NCBI GenBank assembly: GCA_947462335.1
Contig: OX381705.1
Coordinates: 35,425,570-35,489,569 of the forward strand
Direction of reading: 5' to 3'
Origin: Harmothoe impar
Lineage: Eukaryota; Annelida; Polychaeta; Phyllodocida; Polynoidae
Length of the DNA stretch: 64,000 nucleotides
Shown here in pieces: positions 1 to 12,779 of this stretch. Each line of letters opens with the position of its first letter. Position 1 is the first letter of the stretch. The notes below the pieces were generated by a model. That model made no database searches. It saw only the letters and a list, made by a program, of their open reading frames with translations, and had not been told where the DNA came from. A program made the position numbers and the translations under genes.

Positions 1-1594
1 GCATTTCATAATTAGCATCATTATGCTACTTAGATAGAGGCATCTCTTAAACAAAGAAACATAGAGTTTATTGGCATTTAGGATTGGAGAGTGGCCACAC
101 ATGCTGGGGGAAGTCAATTCTCAAAAATATAAGTGGTATCTGCTCATGAAATACATCACTGGGAAGCTCATGACCTCGACTTTAGTATTGACCTTTTATT
201 GGGAGAGTCTTTTCCATTGAATGTACAAATTACTCAAACATGTATAGAGACGGTTTTATTAAGTATAATATTAACCACTAATAATGTAAAATATACAAAG
301 CATTAAGACAGATGCAAATCTATAGGTGTTCGGTATAGACACATCATTTGTGTATGAAACTATCTTGGAAGTAGTAGCATGTAGTTCCCATAGATATGAT
401 ACACACAATGTCACTATATCTGCATAGTTGATTGCTCCGCATAGACATATCAACCAAGCAAGAGTTCAAGACAATCACAGCAGCGGTTCCCATGTTCAAG
501 GTATAATATTACCTGCACCACCGAAAAGGGTTACACGATGCAACCTTAAGAACAGGGTCAAGTAAATAGTATATGACCTTGATCCACCCTTGGTGCATGT
601 AGAGGAACTTTACAGATGGTATTTCACATACAGGGTACGAACTGCATGGACATAAACTGCTTTCAGACGTATACATAATATATATTTACACCACAATTGG
701 CTGAGAGAACAAAAGAAATGACCTAACTATATTACATCCATGGCTTTATGTGAATCCGTGTGTTTCATTGAGCAGCATCTCTTGCTGTAAGTTTAAGTCA
801 TGTATGGTATGCAAGAGTAGCTGTATAAATCTAAGCTTTGGACAAGGGTAATTATCCTCGACTGGCGCCTTGGATAATTACCCTATCCTTAGCTTATAAC
901 CCTTATACAGCGACTCACTTGTACCATATCTATCACACATATACAATAGTGTACATTTTGTGGACAGGGCTTACAGCTGTGTTTGTCTGGCAGGCTGTCA
1001 CAATGACACTGCTGTGCTACATGTAGATCACATGCATGTATGTAGATCTAGGGCATTCTACGAGCCCATTCCAGAAATCACCTGACATGAGACATACGGC
1101 ACATAGCGTACACCAAAGTGTGAACAGCACTACAACTGAATTACCAGAATAATCCGTTACAATGTTCTACTTCAAAGACAGCAACCATGCAGTGATCAGA
1201 TTTCGGGAGGAAACTAAATATATCTTTTGAAATATGCATGTTCACACATTGCTGGCTTTGGCAATAACATAATAGAATATGTATGTCCTGCCATGTGCTA
1301 GACTGCCAAAACACCGTTATACAGTCATGCTGCATAGCAAGAAACCAGAATGTATGGCATAGTGTTATTATTTAAATCGTTAACATGGCCGGTGCTAGAG
1401 AATCCATGTGGTATTACATTTTAATGACTAGACCATGTATCAGCAGTAAATGAAGAAGTCACTCCGGAATTCACTATTGCCATGGACCACTCCATTGTAC
1501 CTATGTACACTATGCTAGGAAGATAGCATGGGATCAAGGTCCGAATATCACAGATTTCAATCTACAGTGCTACACCGCTTTATATCATATTATA

Positions 1595-1596
<2 letters not shown>
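1..1596. other. Non-coding DNA, no recognisable feature
   Basis: Both strands contain only short open frames with no family resemblance and no well-bordered exon. If the RPTP-like gene continues leftwards, this is intron sequence downstream (in gene order) of the exon at 3097-3209. Confidence 0.5.

Positions 1597-1680
<84 letters not shown>
1597..1680. repeat. (TA)n microsatellite
   Basis: An uninterrupted run of about 42 TA dinucleotides, preceded by the near-palindrome ATATCATATTATATGATAT. Such runs extrude as cruciforms easily and are length-variable. Confidence 0.97.
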
Positions 1681-1683
<3 letters not shown>

Positions 1684-2394
1684 ATACATATAATTATAAC
1701 TTAGTAGTGTATGTAGCCAGTGGTGATTGAGTGGACATTATATAAATCACTTATAAATTAATTCGCATTGCGCGCCAACAGCCATGCCTTGATGAGCTGT
1801 GTGTGCTAGATACCCACCACACAGGCATTTCAATTACCGCTCCTTGTCCACATTCCCGACACCTCGTGCTGTGTTATTACTATACATCACCACACTGTGG
1901 CCACGAGATGCCAACTGTGTTCACAAGAAGGCTGCCCTCGGGCAGGTCCTATCACAGCTACATCTGTCACTAACGCTACAAGCCATAGGGGACCTCCATA
2001 GCCCAATTTTGTACCCACCCACTTATATATGTATTATACATTCAATATCAAAGCAAGCCACATCCCTGCAGCCTTGGTGTAGGTGCTATAGGTCTACGTT
2101 CACATTAGGGACATGCAGTGCTTACTGTGTACTGGTGGCTATTGTTAATTGATTAACGTACATCTATGACTGGTCTATCATGTTATGGTAAAATGTGTCA
2201 GTGGTGAATTGATCCAGACAGACAAGGACTGCGGACATATATACTTAATTAAGTGTATATATTAGTTACCGGTATGCTAGTACACGATAAAAGAAGGCAA
2301 GGGACATGTTTACGTGGGAGGAAACATAGCATCCGTAGATAATGTAAATGATGACCGCCGCATTAGTTTAAACCAAAGGTCTGGTACATGCCAT
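1681..2394. other. Non-coding DNA, nothing recognised
   Basis: The open frame around 1799-2152 has no recognisable domain and no splice-site support. No inverted or tandem repeat stands out. Confidence 0.4.
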
Positions 2395-2397
2395 GGT

Positions 2398-2483
2398 CAC
2401 CGTCCACTGGGCTCTAATCGGCCGAAGCTATAGAGGTAATGTACGGGCTTGGTCGGCCGAAGTACCCCAGCGGACGGTGGCTC
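2398..2483. mobile_element. Short MITE-like element with imperfect terminal inverted repeats
   Basis: The left end ACCGTCCACTGG and the right end CCAGCGGACGGT are inverted copies. Inside, TCGGCCGAAG occurs twice. A related copy lies in the opposite orientation near 14355-14452, sharing the ends and the ATCGGCCGAAG core. No target-site duplication is clear and the class is unknown. Confidence 0.5.
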
Positions 2484-2508
2484 TAATTAGACTAATCAGA
2501 TAATTACA

Positions 2509-2862
2509 TGCCAACCGCACCACACAGGAAGTCCTGTACAGGTGCCCTTCACACCACACAGGAAGTCCTGTATATGTGCCCTTCACACCACAAAAGAAGT
2601 CATATCTATGTGTCATTCACACCACACAGAAAGTCCTGTACAGGTTCCATTCACACCACAAAAGAAGTCCTGTACAGGTGCGCTTCACACCACAGGAGGT
2701 CCTATCCATGTGCCCTTCACACCACAAAAGAAGTCCTATCCAGCATGTGTCATTGACACCGCACAGAAGGTCCTGTACAGTTGCCCTTCACACCACAAAG
2801 GAAGTCCTGTACAGGTGCCCTTCACACCACACAAGATGTCCTATACATGTGCCCTTCAGACT
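2509..2862. repeat. 34-bp minisatellite, about 10 copies
   Basis: The unit is approximately CACCACACAGGAAGTCCTGT followed by ACAGGTGCCCTTCA. Variants change 'ACAGG' to 'AAAAG' and 'CAGG' to 'TATG'. Because 34 is not a multiple of three, open frames appear in all three plus-strand frames. They are a by-product of the repeat, not genes. Each unit contains the palindrome AGTCCTGTACAGG(T). Confidence 0.93.
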
Positions 2863-3096
2863 CTCTGTATACATGTACCACATCCACTACACAGAAGATG
2901 ATATATGGGTGCTCCAAGTTCACATGCATACTCTACATGGTAGTACCAGCAGCCTTTCGCAATACACAGGGCATGCCCACAACGGGAATAAAATAGCATC
3001 ATCGATGTTTGTATTATTATGAACATTGCAGACAAAGGGTCACAACAATAACACTACAGATCAATGTTAGATTCTACATGCAAGATGGACACTTAC

Positions 3097-3209
3097 CTTG
3101 AACTCGATGACGAGGCTACCCTTTTTCCGCTTCTTGTGGAGGACATCGATGAAGTCTTCCACCGGTATGGGGTCCCTGGACACGGCGGTGATGCTCTTCT
3201 CCTCTCGGG
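3097..3209 (-). CDS. RPTP-like gene: exon encoding start of cytoplasmic phosphatase region
   Basis: This is an internal exon of 113 nt. On the minus strand it is preceded by an acceptor (TTTACTGATGCCGCAG) and ends at a strong donor (TTCAAG followed by GTAAGT). Read with one incoming base it encodes about 38 residues, including DPIPVEDFID and a basic stretch, and ending in IEFK. The pattern 'PIPV..F' followed some 15-20 residues later by 'EF' is the usual entry into the first catalytic domain of receptor protein tyrosine phosphatases, just inside the membrane. The incoming phase equals the outgoing phase of the basic exon at 19650-19714, so the two splice in frame across a 16.4-kb intron. It leaves in phase 0. 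No next exon with the phosphatase signature is recognisable in the 3 kb to its left, so the catalytic exons should lie outside the window. The family call rests on motif recognition and was not searched. Confidence 0.8.
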
Positions 3210-3214
3210 CTGCG

Positions 3215-5225
3215 GCATCAGTAAACAGATAGTCACGTATGTTGTCCACGCACCACATGGCGGGTGCCCCGACATGGGCGGGGGGTTGTGGCGGAGGGGG
3301 GAGCGGTGGGGGGAGTGGAGCAGGCATTCACCACCGAGCATCACATGCTGAGCAAGGACGAGAAGGGGGAGAGGAGGACGCAGCAAGGATGGTGAGAAGA
3401 ACGTGTGGTAGGGCCTAACCTTGGAGGAGGGGGTAGGGTACCCAAGGGTGAGGAGGGAGAGGAGGAGGGAAGAAAGACAGGCTCTACCGTCCGGCTTGCT
3501 GCTCCTCCTGGTGGCTGAGAAACAGTAGGAGGATGGCGGGGGTTACATGTGGGGGAGAACAGGAGGAGGAGGGGCCATGGTGATGCTGGAGGGGGTTAGG
3601 GCTGAGGGGGTGGGGCGGGAGCAGCAGGAAGGGGTCCTCAGGTGACTGGAGGATATGAACAGGATGAGGCTGGTGGGGTAATGATAATGCTAATGGGGAT
3701 GATACAGGATGGTCAGCACTGGAGGAGAGTAGAGCAGTGTAGATCCGCCTGGTGTGGGGGAGTAGCTCCACACACTGCTATACTGCTGACCCAGGCTACT
3801 TAGAAATCCTTGAGCTGCTCTGGATGTAGCAGGCTGCTGCAGGAGCGGTTAGTGACGGTGGCAGGAGGAGGAGGGCCAGCTGAGAAGGATGCAGTTGTCG
3901 GCCTAGTGGTTGGTGCTCGGCCTGCACGGGTCGTGGTTGTGGAAATCCACCGCACGCACGGCACGGCCTCACCACTTGCCAGACACGGCAGGGCTAGAGG
4001 CGGCACTGGGCAGGCCAACACCAGGCGGCTTCCTGCTGCAGTAACTGCTGCTGATGCTGCTGTTGCTGCTGCTGATAGTGACGGTAGTGATGGTGGTGGG
4101 GAGGAGGCGTCTGCCTCATGGTTGCCGATGTGAGGTGTTCAGCACAACAGACAAGACCAGAGGAGTAGGGCCTACTGCTCGGGCGCCGCGCCTTGGTACA
4201 GCATTGTCTGGCCGGATCCTGCGTTGGCAGGCAGAGCTCGGGGGTTGAAGCAGGGACTAACTACTGCTTGTACTCCATACTGTGGCCGTGTTGGCTGGTT
4301 CAGGTGTGTGGTTGAGTAGATCACACCCCTGGATCAAAGCACTGCCGCTGCCCCACCAGTGTAGTAGCTGGTGTGTCCTGCGGTGGGGACAGTTGTGGCA
4401 GTGTGTGTAGAGTAGGCGGTAGAGGTATGGTTGTACTGTCGGCGGCCTGCTGTAGAGGTGGTGGCCTGGCAGGGTCTGTCCTCCTGCTGTATACTGCTGC
4501 TGGGGGAGGGAGACCTGCCTCCTGCTGCTGCCTGCCTACTGCACGGAGCGCCTCCTAGTGACGCCACACGATAGCAGCGGCCCCTGCTGGTGCTGGCTGA
4601 AGGCAGCAGCAGCCCTCACACTAAAACGGTAAGTAGCTAGTCAAGCAGGCCTCACGAATTAACCCCGTCTCACAAAGATAGCTGTATACTGTGGGACACA
4701 GCTGGATGAGGGTCTACTTTAGACATAGGTGTACTGTCATATAGGGGTCATCCATCACCAACCCACTGGAGGCATGCTAGCACGGGCCACTCCGCACGCT
4801 GCTGCCAGACGACGGTCCACACAAGCGCCAAGAAGCAGACGACATGTCATCAGGGGAGTTTTGGCGCCCTCCGGGCTGTGGGCAAGCTGACAGTGGGGAT
4901 GTGGAAGGGCGGGCGTGCACCGCTCCTCCTACAGCTCCTAACCCGCTACATGCCACCACGTCGGCTGGCAGTACCCTCATCCTCCCCACACTGTAATCGA
5001 TAACATTCTCCAGTGGGCGATGATGCTCACTCTTCCTCCAGTACATGCAGACTGACAGGGTTCAGCGACCAGTCTAATAGCAGTATCGTCTACACGCATA
5101 CCAAATCTAAACTGACATTGGTAACCTAGATAGACTATACACGTCTGTACACTTGATAAAAGACTATCCAGCAATCAAGAATCGATGGTACCATAGGTCG
5201 TACATGAAAGGCGTTACAATTCCCA
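3215..5225. other. GC-rich non-coding stretch with purine/pyrimidine strand bias
   Basis: Region 3240-3760 is strongly purine-rich on the plus strand (runs of GGAGG and GGGGG). Region 4030-4620 is rich in CTGCTG/GGCGG. Several short open frames on both strands are low-complexity (proline, serine or glycine rich). No exon with credible borders was found. It is inferred to be intron of the RPTP-like gene, immediately upstream of the exon at 3097-3209. Confidence 0.45.
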
Positions 5226-5227
5226 AC

Positions 5228-5508
5228 CATCTTATACCTGGTGGGTACTAGTTCCTGGTAACACCCACTGCCCCTGGTAACACCCACTAGTTCTTGTAAC
5301 ACCCATTGCCCCTTGTAACATCCACTGGTCCTTGTAACATCCACGGCCCCTGGAAACATCCACTCTGCCTGGTTATTCTCACTGGCTCTGATAACATCCT
5401 CTTTCCCTGCTAACACCCACTATGCCTGTTAACACTCACTGCCTTTGGTTACATCTACTGTACCTGCTAACACCCATTATGTCTGGTAACACCCATTGTC
5501 AATGGTTA
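5228..5508. repeat. Degenerate ~20-bp minisatellite, block 1
   Basis: About 13 divergent copies of a unit like CCCCTGGTAACACCCACTG, with T/C changes. The same unit resumes at 6462-6765, so one array appears to have been split. Confidence 0.85.
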
Positions 5509-6395
5509 TTGACTCAGGGTTACCACCCTGAGTGTTATGCGACGCCTCATGAGGGGTTGCATCAAGATAGTGAAAGTTCAATTTCACATCCAATTTTACA
5601 TAGGAAATTCTCAGCCAATATACAAAAAAAGGGTGGATATTGAAAGATGGGACATTCATCTACATGCTATACCAAGAAATATTACAAATATCATGTTGCA
5701 ACCAATCCAAATATTGAATCTAATAAAAGTCACAAAATCTGCCCAAAAAGTTGGAGCGAAAAATTAAACTCTTAAGTACTAGATTCGACTTTTGTCTCAA
5801 TTACAGTCCACACAACTCCAGTGCTAAGTCAATGGGAGGTATCTTGTAATACTAGGTGAGACGTTTTTAGTAAAACCTTTTTTGGCTAATTCTCTTCACC
5901 TAGCTTGAATTATCTTGAATTATATAAATGTGTGGACAGAAACTAGTGAAGTTTGCACAGGGTTAGTGGATACTGGTACTCAGTGGTAGTGGTCAGTGGG
6001 TAGAGTTGGGTAATGTTGGGTAGGGGATGTGGCGTAGGGGATGTGGGGTAGGGGAATGTGGGGTAGGGGAATGTGGGGTAGGGGAATGTGGGGTAGGGGA
6101 ATGTGGGGTAGGGGATTGTGGGGTAGGGGAATGTGGTGTAGGGGAATGTGGGGTAGGGGAACATGGGGTAGGGGAATGTGGGGTAGGGGAACGTGGGGTA
6201 GGGGGATGTGGGGTAAGGGAATGTGGAGTAGTGAGATGTGGGGTTGGGGTATGTGGGGTTGGGGTATGTGGGGTAGGGGAATGTGGGGTAGGGGGATGTG
6301 GGGTTGGGGGATGTGGTGTAGGGGATGTGAGATTTACAGCTTCAAGTTTTTAATAAATAAATAAATTCAATCACTTAATTACCTTGACCCTGAGT
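5509..6395. mobile_element. Possible ~890-bp insertion splitting the minisatellite
   Basis: The segment between the two minisatellite blocks starts TTGACTCAGGGTTACC and ends at GACCCTGAGTCATC, so an 11-base inverted repeat (TGACTCAGGGT) borders it. It contains AT-rich unique DNA and the G-rich 15-mer array. A MITE-like insertion is plausible, but no target-site duplication could be set. Confidence 0.35.
6019..6328. repeat. G-rich 15-bp minisatellite, about 20 copies
   Basis: The unit is GGGGTAGGGGAATGT with small changes (GGTTGGGGT, GGTGTAGG). Every unit carries two G4 runs, so the plus strand can form stacked G-quadruplexes. 15 is a multiple of three, so open frames appear in several registers (glycine-cysteine or tryptophan-glycine repeats). 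They are artefacts. Confidence 0.95.
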
Positions 6396-6461
6396 CATCT
6401 GTGATTTCAATCACACGTTCAATCTTATCTTTATATACCCAATGCCTCTACAATCCCACCC

Positions 6462-6765
6462 ACTATGTCTGGTAACACCCACTGGCCTAAGTAACACCTA
6501 CTACGCTTGGTAACATCCATTGCTCCTGGTAACACTCACTGCCCCTAGTTGCAACCAATGACCCTGGTTACACCCACTGCCCCTAGTTGCACCCACTGCT
6601 CCAGGTTACACCCACTCCCCCTAGTTGCACCCACTACGCCTGGCAACATAATCTGTACCTGCTAACACCCATTATGTCTGGTAACACCCATTGCCCCTGG
6701 TTATACATCTATGTACCCACTGCCCTTGGTAACACCCACTACGCCTGGTGACACCCCCTGTTCTT
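6462..6765. repeat. Degenerate ~20-bp minisatellite, block 2
   Basis: The same GGTAACACCCACTGCCCC-type unit as at 5228-5508, more diverged (some units read AGTTGCACCCACTGC). Confidence 0.85.
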
Positions 6766-7410
6766 AGTATCCCAATCTATATTTAGACGCATGAATTAAT
6801 CTGCTGGCCGCACCTGTTCCCACTGGAGATGATCATGCGGATCATCCTGGTCACCCACATGTTGGATAAGGTAAGATCCTCCAGAGACTCCAGGGAGCAT
6901 TTTCTGCGAAGTCACTAATACCCTCCTCACCTGCCATTGATATACAATACGAGCTTTTCAGCCGGGACTCTAAGGTACATGGGGTCCTGAACGTAGTATA
7001 GACTAGCTGGGTACGCGTCACTAATTATCATGAAGTGTTCCCTGATGACACTTCTCCTCATTAGACTCTAGCCAATTTAAGCAGCACTCTGGTCAAGAGT
7101 CGTATACATCGTTTCTAGTACTGATCTAGTCTCAACACGTGCTTGTGAGTGGTGAGAATGCAGCTAGAACCACTTCCCACGTGGGAGCCCATTAGTAAAG
7201 TTAGAATCCCACCTCTGATCTTACCTAGTCACACTCAGATGTGGATCACTGCCTCTACATGTGAATCTAGCACAACTACATCTATGGACTGCTTTAATTG
7301 AACTAAACCCCTCCCAACCTGGTGCTCTCTGGTCGGGTTAATCAAATCTTCTGGTTGTATATGCCTGGTCCTGACAGATGTAAGTCTGCTGATTGCCGAC
7401 GAACCCTTCT

Positions 7411-7627
7411 AGGGTAGACTGACCCAAAGGTAACCACGTACTATGAGATGTCCACCTTAATTGTGTAGTTATTTGTGTATGGTATTGTACTTATTTGTCC
7501 TTTTCTGGAAAGAGTATCACCTAAAATGTATTGTGATACACAAAAGCAGAGCTTATCATGAATGAATGACTACAAAATTGAGGGGGTCATAATATGGTAC
7601 GTGGTTATCTTTAGGTCAGTCTACCCT
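7411..7627. mobile_element. 217-bp MITE with ~30-bp terminal inverted repeats
   Basis: The left end AGGGTAGACTGACCCAAAGG continues into TAACCACGTAC. The right end, read in reverse, is the same with CC/CT and GG/GA changes. The central ~150 bp is AT-rich with no coding capacity. The superfamily cannot be decided because the target-site duplication is not evident. Confidence 0.8.
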
Positions 7628-7639
7628 ACAGGCAACATA

Positions 7640-8330
7640 AGCACTATGCAGTTTTAGCTCCACCCTCACCACTAGCATGTCACTTGCTATTTGTCTGGAA
7701 CAATACTAAAAAAACACATGTAGACCCTTGCTGGGGATGACGCTTTAATGAGGCGTGATAATGAGCTTCACGAGATGTAAGGAGGCAATTTAACGAATGA
7801 GAAAATATACCTGTTAATTGGTGTAACCGGGGATAATGGATATATAACACGTGAACAGGTAGAAAGGAGCACCGAGTCCGGGTATGTAACAACTGATCGT
7901 AGGTGACTGCGGGGTTAGATCAGCATACAGTCTGTACCAGAGGGCGTCTTGTACCTCTTCATAATGAAGGTAATCTAACCTAATTATTGTGGTAGATATG
8001 GTACAAAAGAGTCGCTGTAAAAGTGTCATAAGTAAAGGACAGGTCAATTATCCAAGGCGCCGATCGAGGGCACAGGCCAGAAATGAACCGGGATTGTGAT
8101 TGGAGAATGAGGTGTGACCTAGATAATACTACAAGGTTATGTCACTGGACCACCATATTGGTTTCCACCATTTATTTTGTGAGTGCCCTCTGTTGGTTCT
8201 CTGGAGAACTACTTGCTGCCAAGCTTGGGAATTGAACATGCCTTTCTTAATTAGCCTTTAACACATTTATTAGCTTCAGTATAAGTTGAGGTAATTCTGC
8301 TGACAGAATTGGGACAAAGCTTAGTTTACA
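7640..8330. other. Non-coding DNA, nothing recognised
   Basis: Two short minus-strand open frames (around 7680-8047) have no domain resemblance. Inferred intronic. Confidence 0.4.
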
Positions 8331-8334
8331 TGCA

Positions 8335-8650
8335 GTGATGGGGGAAATGTCTTCACTATGGCCTGGTGCTCTCACGGTGACAGGGGACATGTCTTCACTA
8401 TGGTCTGATGCTCTCACAGTGCCAGGGGATATGTCTCCATTATGGCCCTAGTGCTCTCACAGTGACAGTGGATAGCCATAACACTACGGCCTGGTGCTCT
8501 CACAGTGCCAGGGTATATGGTTGTCTACACTATGGCCCGGTGCTCTCATAGTGGCAGGGGACATGTCTACATTATGGCCTGGTGCTCTCACAGTGCCAGG
8601 GGACATGTCTACATCATGGTTTGGTTTTCCCACAGTGACTGTGACAAAAC
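8335..8650. repeat. ~41-bp minisatellite, about 7 copies
   Basis: The unit is built from ACTATGGCCTGGTGCTCTCA and CAGTGCCAGGGGACATGTCT with scattered differences. Copies become more diverged at both edges. Confidence 0.88.
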
Positions 8651-8659
8651 TCCCGTATG

Positions 8660-9550
8660 ACCTGGTTTCTCACCGTTCTCATTAGTTTTAGTCCCGCCTT
8701 CAGCCAAATCATTATGTCCCCAATGCGTAGTCAGTTCGTTAGTCTGTGCCACCACCTGTCAGGCTGATCTTCACCATTTTATAAATAGTTAGCGCCCAAC
8801 AGATGCCTCATTCAGACGACTGTTGATTAGAACGCAATACTGGTGTGATATGAGATATGGTCCTTAAAGTTAGTACATCTGATGTGTGGGACAAAAGAAA
8901 ATAGATTTCCCTAAAAATGAGTCAAAATGTTCACAAATAATATATTTGACTTCTTACCTGTTCCATTCCCCCTAATTCCCTCCAATTTTACTCTAATTAG
9001 ATTTTATATCACAAACTGTGGTATTTCTTGAATAAAACTGTGCACTCTTTTATTCCCCCTGTTGAAAATACACTGAAAAGCCCATGGCTTGGGGACATTG
9101 GATCCCTTTGGGCCCTATTAACACCCATTGATGACATTTAATTGACCTCTATTCTCTAAATATCATGCCTTTACTGTGTTTGGAATACATTTAAGGACGA
9201 TTTAGAATTTGAAGAAAAATCGGATATACCCACTTTAAACTGATACTGGTGACAAATCTTTTGTCATATGTTACCAGACGTTGTATGAGGCAGTGTTTCC
9301 TGGTAAATAGAGTTCAGCAGTAACAAATGGATGTTACCTATAATATAATAGTGTATACATTTAGTGTTTGTTAGACAGAGCATATCGTCCACAGTAGGGC
9401 CTTAATGATCTCTATCCAGAAATCTATTTTGAATATATGGTCCGTGCATATTTTTAAGGTTTAAGCCCAGTGAAATAAAAGAGTTGAAAAAAATAGAAAT
9501 ATACTGAGGTCTAGTTATGTATGATTTTCTTATGAGGACTACCAGCACAG
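8660..9550. other. Non-coding DNA, nothing recognised
   Basis: AT-rich unique sequence. No exon borders, repeats or inverted repeats were found. Confidence 0.4.
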
Positions 9551-9553
9551 ACT

Positions 9554-9618
9554 GCATAGCACAGTGGTAGCATTCGTGCCTTCATGTGCAAGGGTTGATG
9601 GTTCTCGCCTCAGTCAGG
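9554..9618 (+). repeat. tRNA-derived (SINE-like) fragment
   Basis: TAGCACAGTGG fits the RNA polymerase III A box, and GATGGTTCTCGCC sits at the right distance for a decayed B box. The cloverleaf is not intact, so a relic of a tRNA-derived SINE is more likely than a tRNA gene. Confidence 0.45.
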
Positions 9619-9619
9619 A

Positions 9620-12600
9620 AACATCTTTGTCCATTTTATGATCATTTGATATTATCTTATCTAACATGATCAGACTAGAGATAATATCAGCGCAGAAAAC
9701 GGTGCAGTATACGAATATTGCGTCAGATCGAGCCACCTTAAGATGATTGATATGTTAACTTTGGCTTGCTGTGTAAGTCTAATATAATGCTTTAATAACG
9801 CGCGGATACGGAGGGTGAGGATAGAACAATTGAGATAATTGGGGGGGGGGGGAGAAGCATGGGGTTAGGTGTGGTTGGCCTGAACATAGACACATCCCGA
9901 GCAGCAGGGTATCGGGAGTGAGGGGTGAGAGGGTGGACTCGGTGATGGGTTAGGGCGTGGTGTTGGTGGTGGTAGTATAGTGGCACATATAGCAGACAGA
10001 CTTTGATGTTTTTGGTCTGTAGATACCTGTACAGGTGAGCGGTGTGATCAATGTACACGACCTACAGGTGGTGGGAACATGACGGGATCAATGGTGGGGT
10101 GCAGCAGAGATGGTTACTTCTATTTGTACGGTAACCAAGTAAACGAAGAGATGCAGGTGAAAGGTAGTGGAAAGGGCTCATTTGTTGGTTTAGACAAGCA
10201 CATGGGTATATCGTGTGGGCATTCTTATTCCTGTTACCAATAGTATTGTAGTCTATACTCTGGGCTCTAGTCGTTATTGAATGTAGAAGGAACCGGGAAT
10301 CTGGCAGTGAGTACACCTTAACCCTTAAGTGATAGGGGCACCCATTCATTGATTTACACGGTTGAAATCACTGCACCGACTACAAAGGTATAGGGTGTAT
10401 AAATTATGACAGAACAGAGGACCTTTATATGCTGTTGGTTAGATCCCTGGCTTATGTCTTACAGCAGCCAAAGTAGCAACAGCAGTGGCAGAAATAACAA
10501 ATGTATATAGAATTAAAAGGCATGGTCTATTGTATACACCCAGCATCGTCTATACTGTACAAACTACAGCACCCCCATTAGGGTCTACACTGTACAGGCT
10601 ACCACACCCCAGCATCTTGGTGGAAGACTGATTTCCTCTAGCCACTGGCCATTGCCACAAAGTGTTAGACATGTTAACGTGAACATGTTTGTGATTACAT
10701 ACATGACAAGAGGGTATCACACTGCATGGGTAAACTTGATGGGTGGCTATAATGAGTACATATAAAGACTACATCCTCCCTCAGCAAGGCTGTCTCTTCC
10801 GTACAGTCAGGTGGACCCTCTATCCGCACTGCATGACCCTTCAAACTCCCTAGCTCTTCACCAAATTCCAGAGTTGCCTGATCTCCACTATAATCCAGGA
10901 TTGCCCGGCTCTCTCCTAGTCATGTTGATGATACTCTCTTTTCTTTCTTCCTTAATGAAAAGTCACGAATAAGCGGAGTCCAGCAGGACCGGTTCAGTTT
11001 GCATGCATTCAGCGTGAGAAGACTTCTGTCCTCTTATGTAACAAATACCGGTAAGTGTGTTTCTCCCTGATCACCTCCTATTGTTGACAGCAGCTTATGT
11101 CACCAGGCCTGCCAACATGGGAGCCATCAGCGCTCTGTATTGACCTTTAGTCCCTTCTTGGAGCCGTAATCTAGTAAATGGGTTACACACTCATGATAAC
11201 TTACATGTATGATAGTTAGGCCTGTTCTGGAAAATCGCTGGTGGTAACTAGTAACAAAAGTTTAATGGTTCTATTCAATTCCAAAACAAGGAACTATACG
11301 GAGTCACTGTGTGATATAGGATTTACAGCCTTCCATAGACTGGGGCATAATATGTTATGGAATATTACAATATTTCTTCATATGACATGTAATCTCCAAG
11401 GAATGGCCCATGTGCCTTGTACCAAAGATTGTCATACACTGATAAAATGAAGGGATCCAAACTTGTCAAAAGGTTGTCTTATAAGAAGAGTTTAGGGTCT
11501 TTAAAGTGACGGTCATAAAATAAAAGAGTTAAAGGTTGTCTATTTGATGAACTGTCCGGTTACCATCCCACAAGACAAGACTAGGGTCATCTAACTGACA
11601 ATGTTAGCCCAGGCAGTGGCCCACTCCAAGTGACAAGTCTAAGGTCATCAAATTGACAACCCAGAATAGTTAACCCTTTATTGGCTGCAAACTGCTTTAA
11701 ATGTGCTTGAATCCCTTTGTCAGCATGATGCATGAATGTAGCCCTGGTGAGTCTATTTGCCAAGCCTGCATTCATGCACCTTTGGAAATGAATCAACAGT
11801 TGGGCAAGTATACTTGCCAAGGCTGAATTCATGTATTATGATCACATAGAGCATAGCACCTTAAAGCACTATGCACCCCTTACATGGTTAACCTGTGCAC
11901 TATAACCTCTAATTCACTGCAGGTGGAGCTAACTGGGTTCTGCCTAGGCATAATTGTTGTCCATGTCTGTCTATATTTCTGAGGTTTATAATAGCTAATT
12001 CATACAAACATAGAGGTATGTAGGTTAGGGGAATTTCTGCCATATCCCCAAGTCTATATTGAGAGTATTTCTACCCTTTAGTTACAGACTGCTAACACAT
12101 ATGTGGATGTCATACCAATGGGAGTTTCCTTGCAGCTATTGTACCATAGAAATAACCACAAAAGAGGTGTCTGTGCCCTACACATATTTGTTTTGTCTCA
12201 ATTATATCAAAACTTTGATTCCTTTACCTTTTCTAGCATCCCCAATAGATACATCTCAGGATTCTCCATAACATGAATGTGTATTCCCATAAATATGATT
12301 AAAATCAACATAGAAATTATGCAATTCATTCCCCAACTTTATACAGAATGCATGTTATACTGATGCCACCTACAGGGAAAATCCTGAATCAGACCCTGGT
12401 TGACGAGTCTAGGGCTGGCATGAGTCAGGTTTTGGGCTGGCACATACCAAGTGTATCTTCTATCTGACAACTACAGCTAGAGGACCCACTCTCTTGTCAC
12501 TTAGAAGAGTCTGCAGACGAGTTTACTTTTTGAGTGTATCGTATGAGCAGGTCACCTCTACGTCAAATAGAAATATAAGTGTAGTTTCCCCTGGTATTTG

Positions 12601-12700
12601 CCTGATAGATTGGGAAAGCATCTGACCTCAATGCCGTTCCAAATTAAATAGCTGAACTTGGTCTGACCCTCATGACTATAACATTAGCAGACCAGAGACC
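9620..12700. other. Non-coding DNA with a poly-G run
   Basis: It holds a run of 13 G at about 9841-9853, a weak direct repeat around 11570-11670 (GGTCATC.AA.TGACAA twice) and several short open frames without domain resemblance. Nothing else is supportable. Inferred intron. Confidence 0.4.
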
Positions 12701-12706
12701 TCAGAG

Positions 12707-12776
12707 GCCTGCTCACCTCAGTTGGTAGACACTCAGACTCTGAATTCCAAGTTAGTGAGTTCTAGCATCTCTTGAA
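12707..12776 (+). repeat. tRNA-derived (SINE-like) fragment
   Basis: The segment CACCTCAGTTGGTAGACACT resembles a D-arm with A box, and AGTTCTAGCATCTC occupies the place of a decayed B box about 40 bases on. The length is tRNA-like, but the arms do not pair well. Confidence 0.45.
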
Positions 12777-12779
12777 AAA

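Noticed and set aside
2508..3022. Overlapping open frames of 70-150 codons across the 34-bp repeat
   Set aside because: All three frames are open because the repeat unit lacks stops. The composition is only that of the repeat.
6027..6364. Glycine/cysteine and tryptophan/glycine repeat proteins
   Set aside because: They derive from the G-rich 15-mer array, with no start context or splice evidence.
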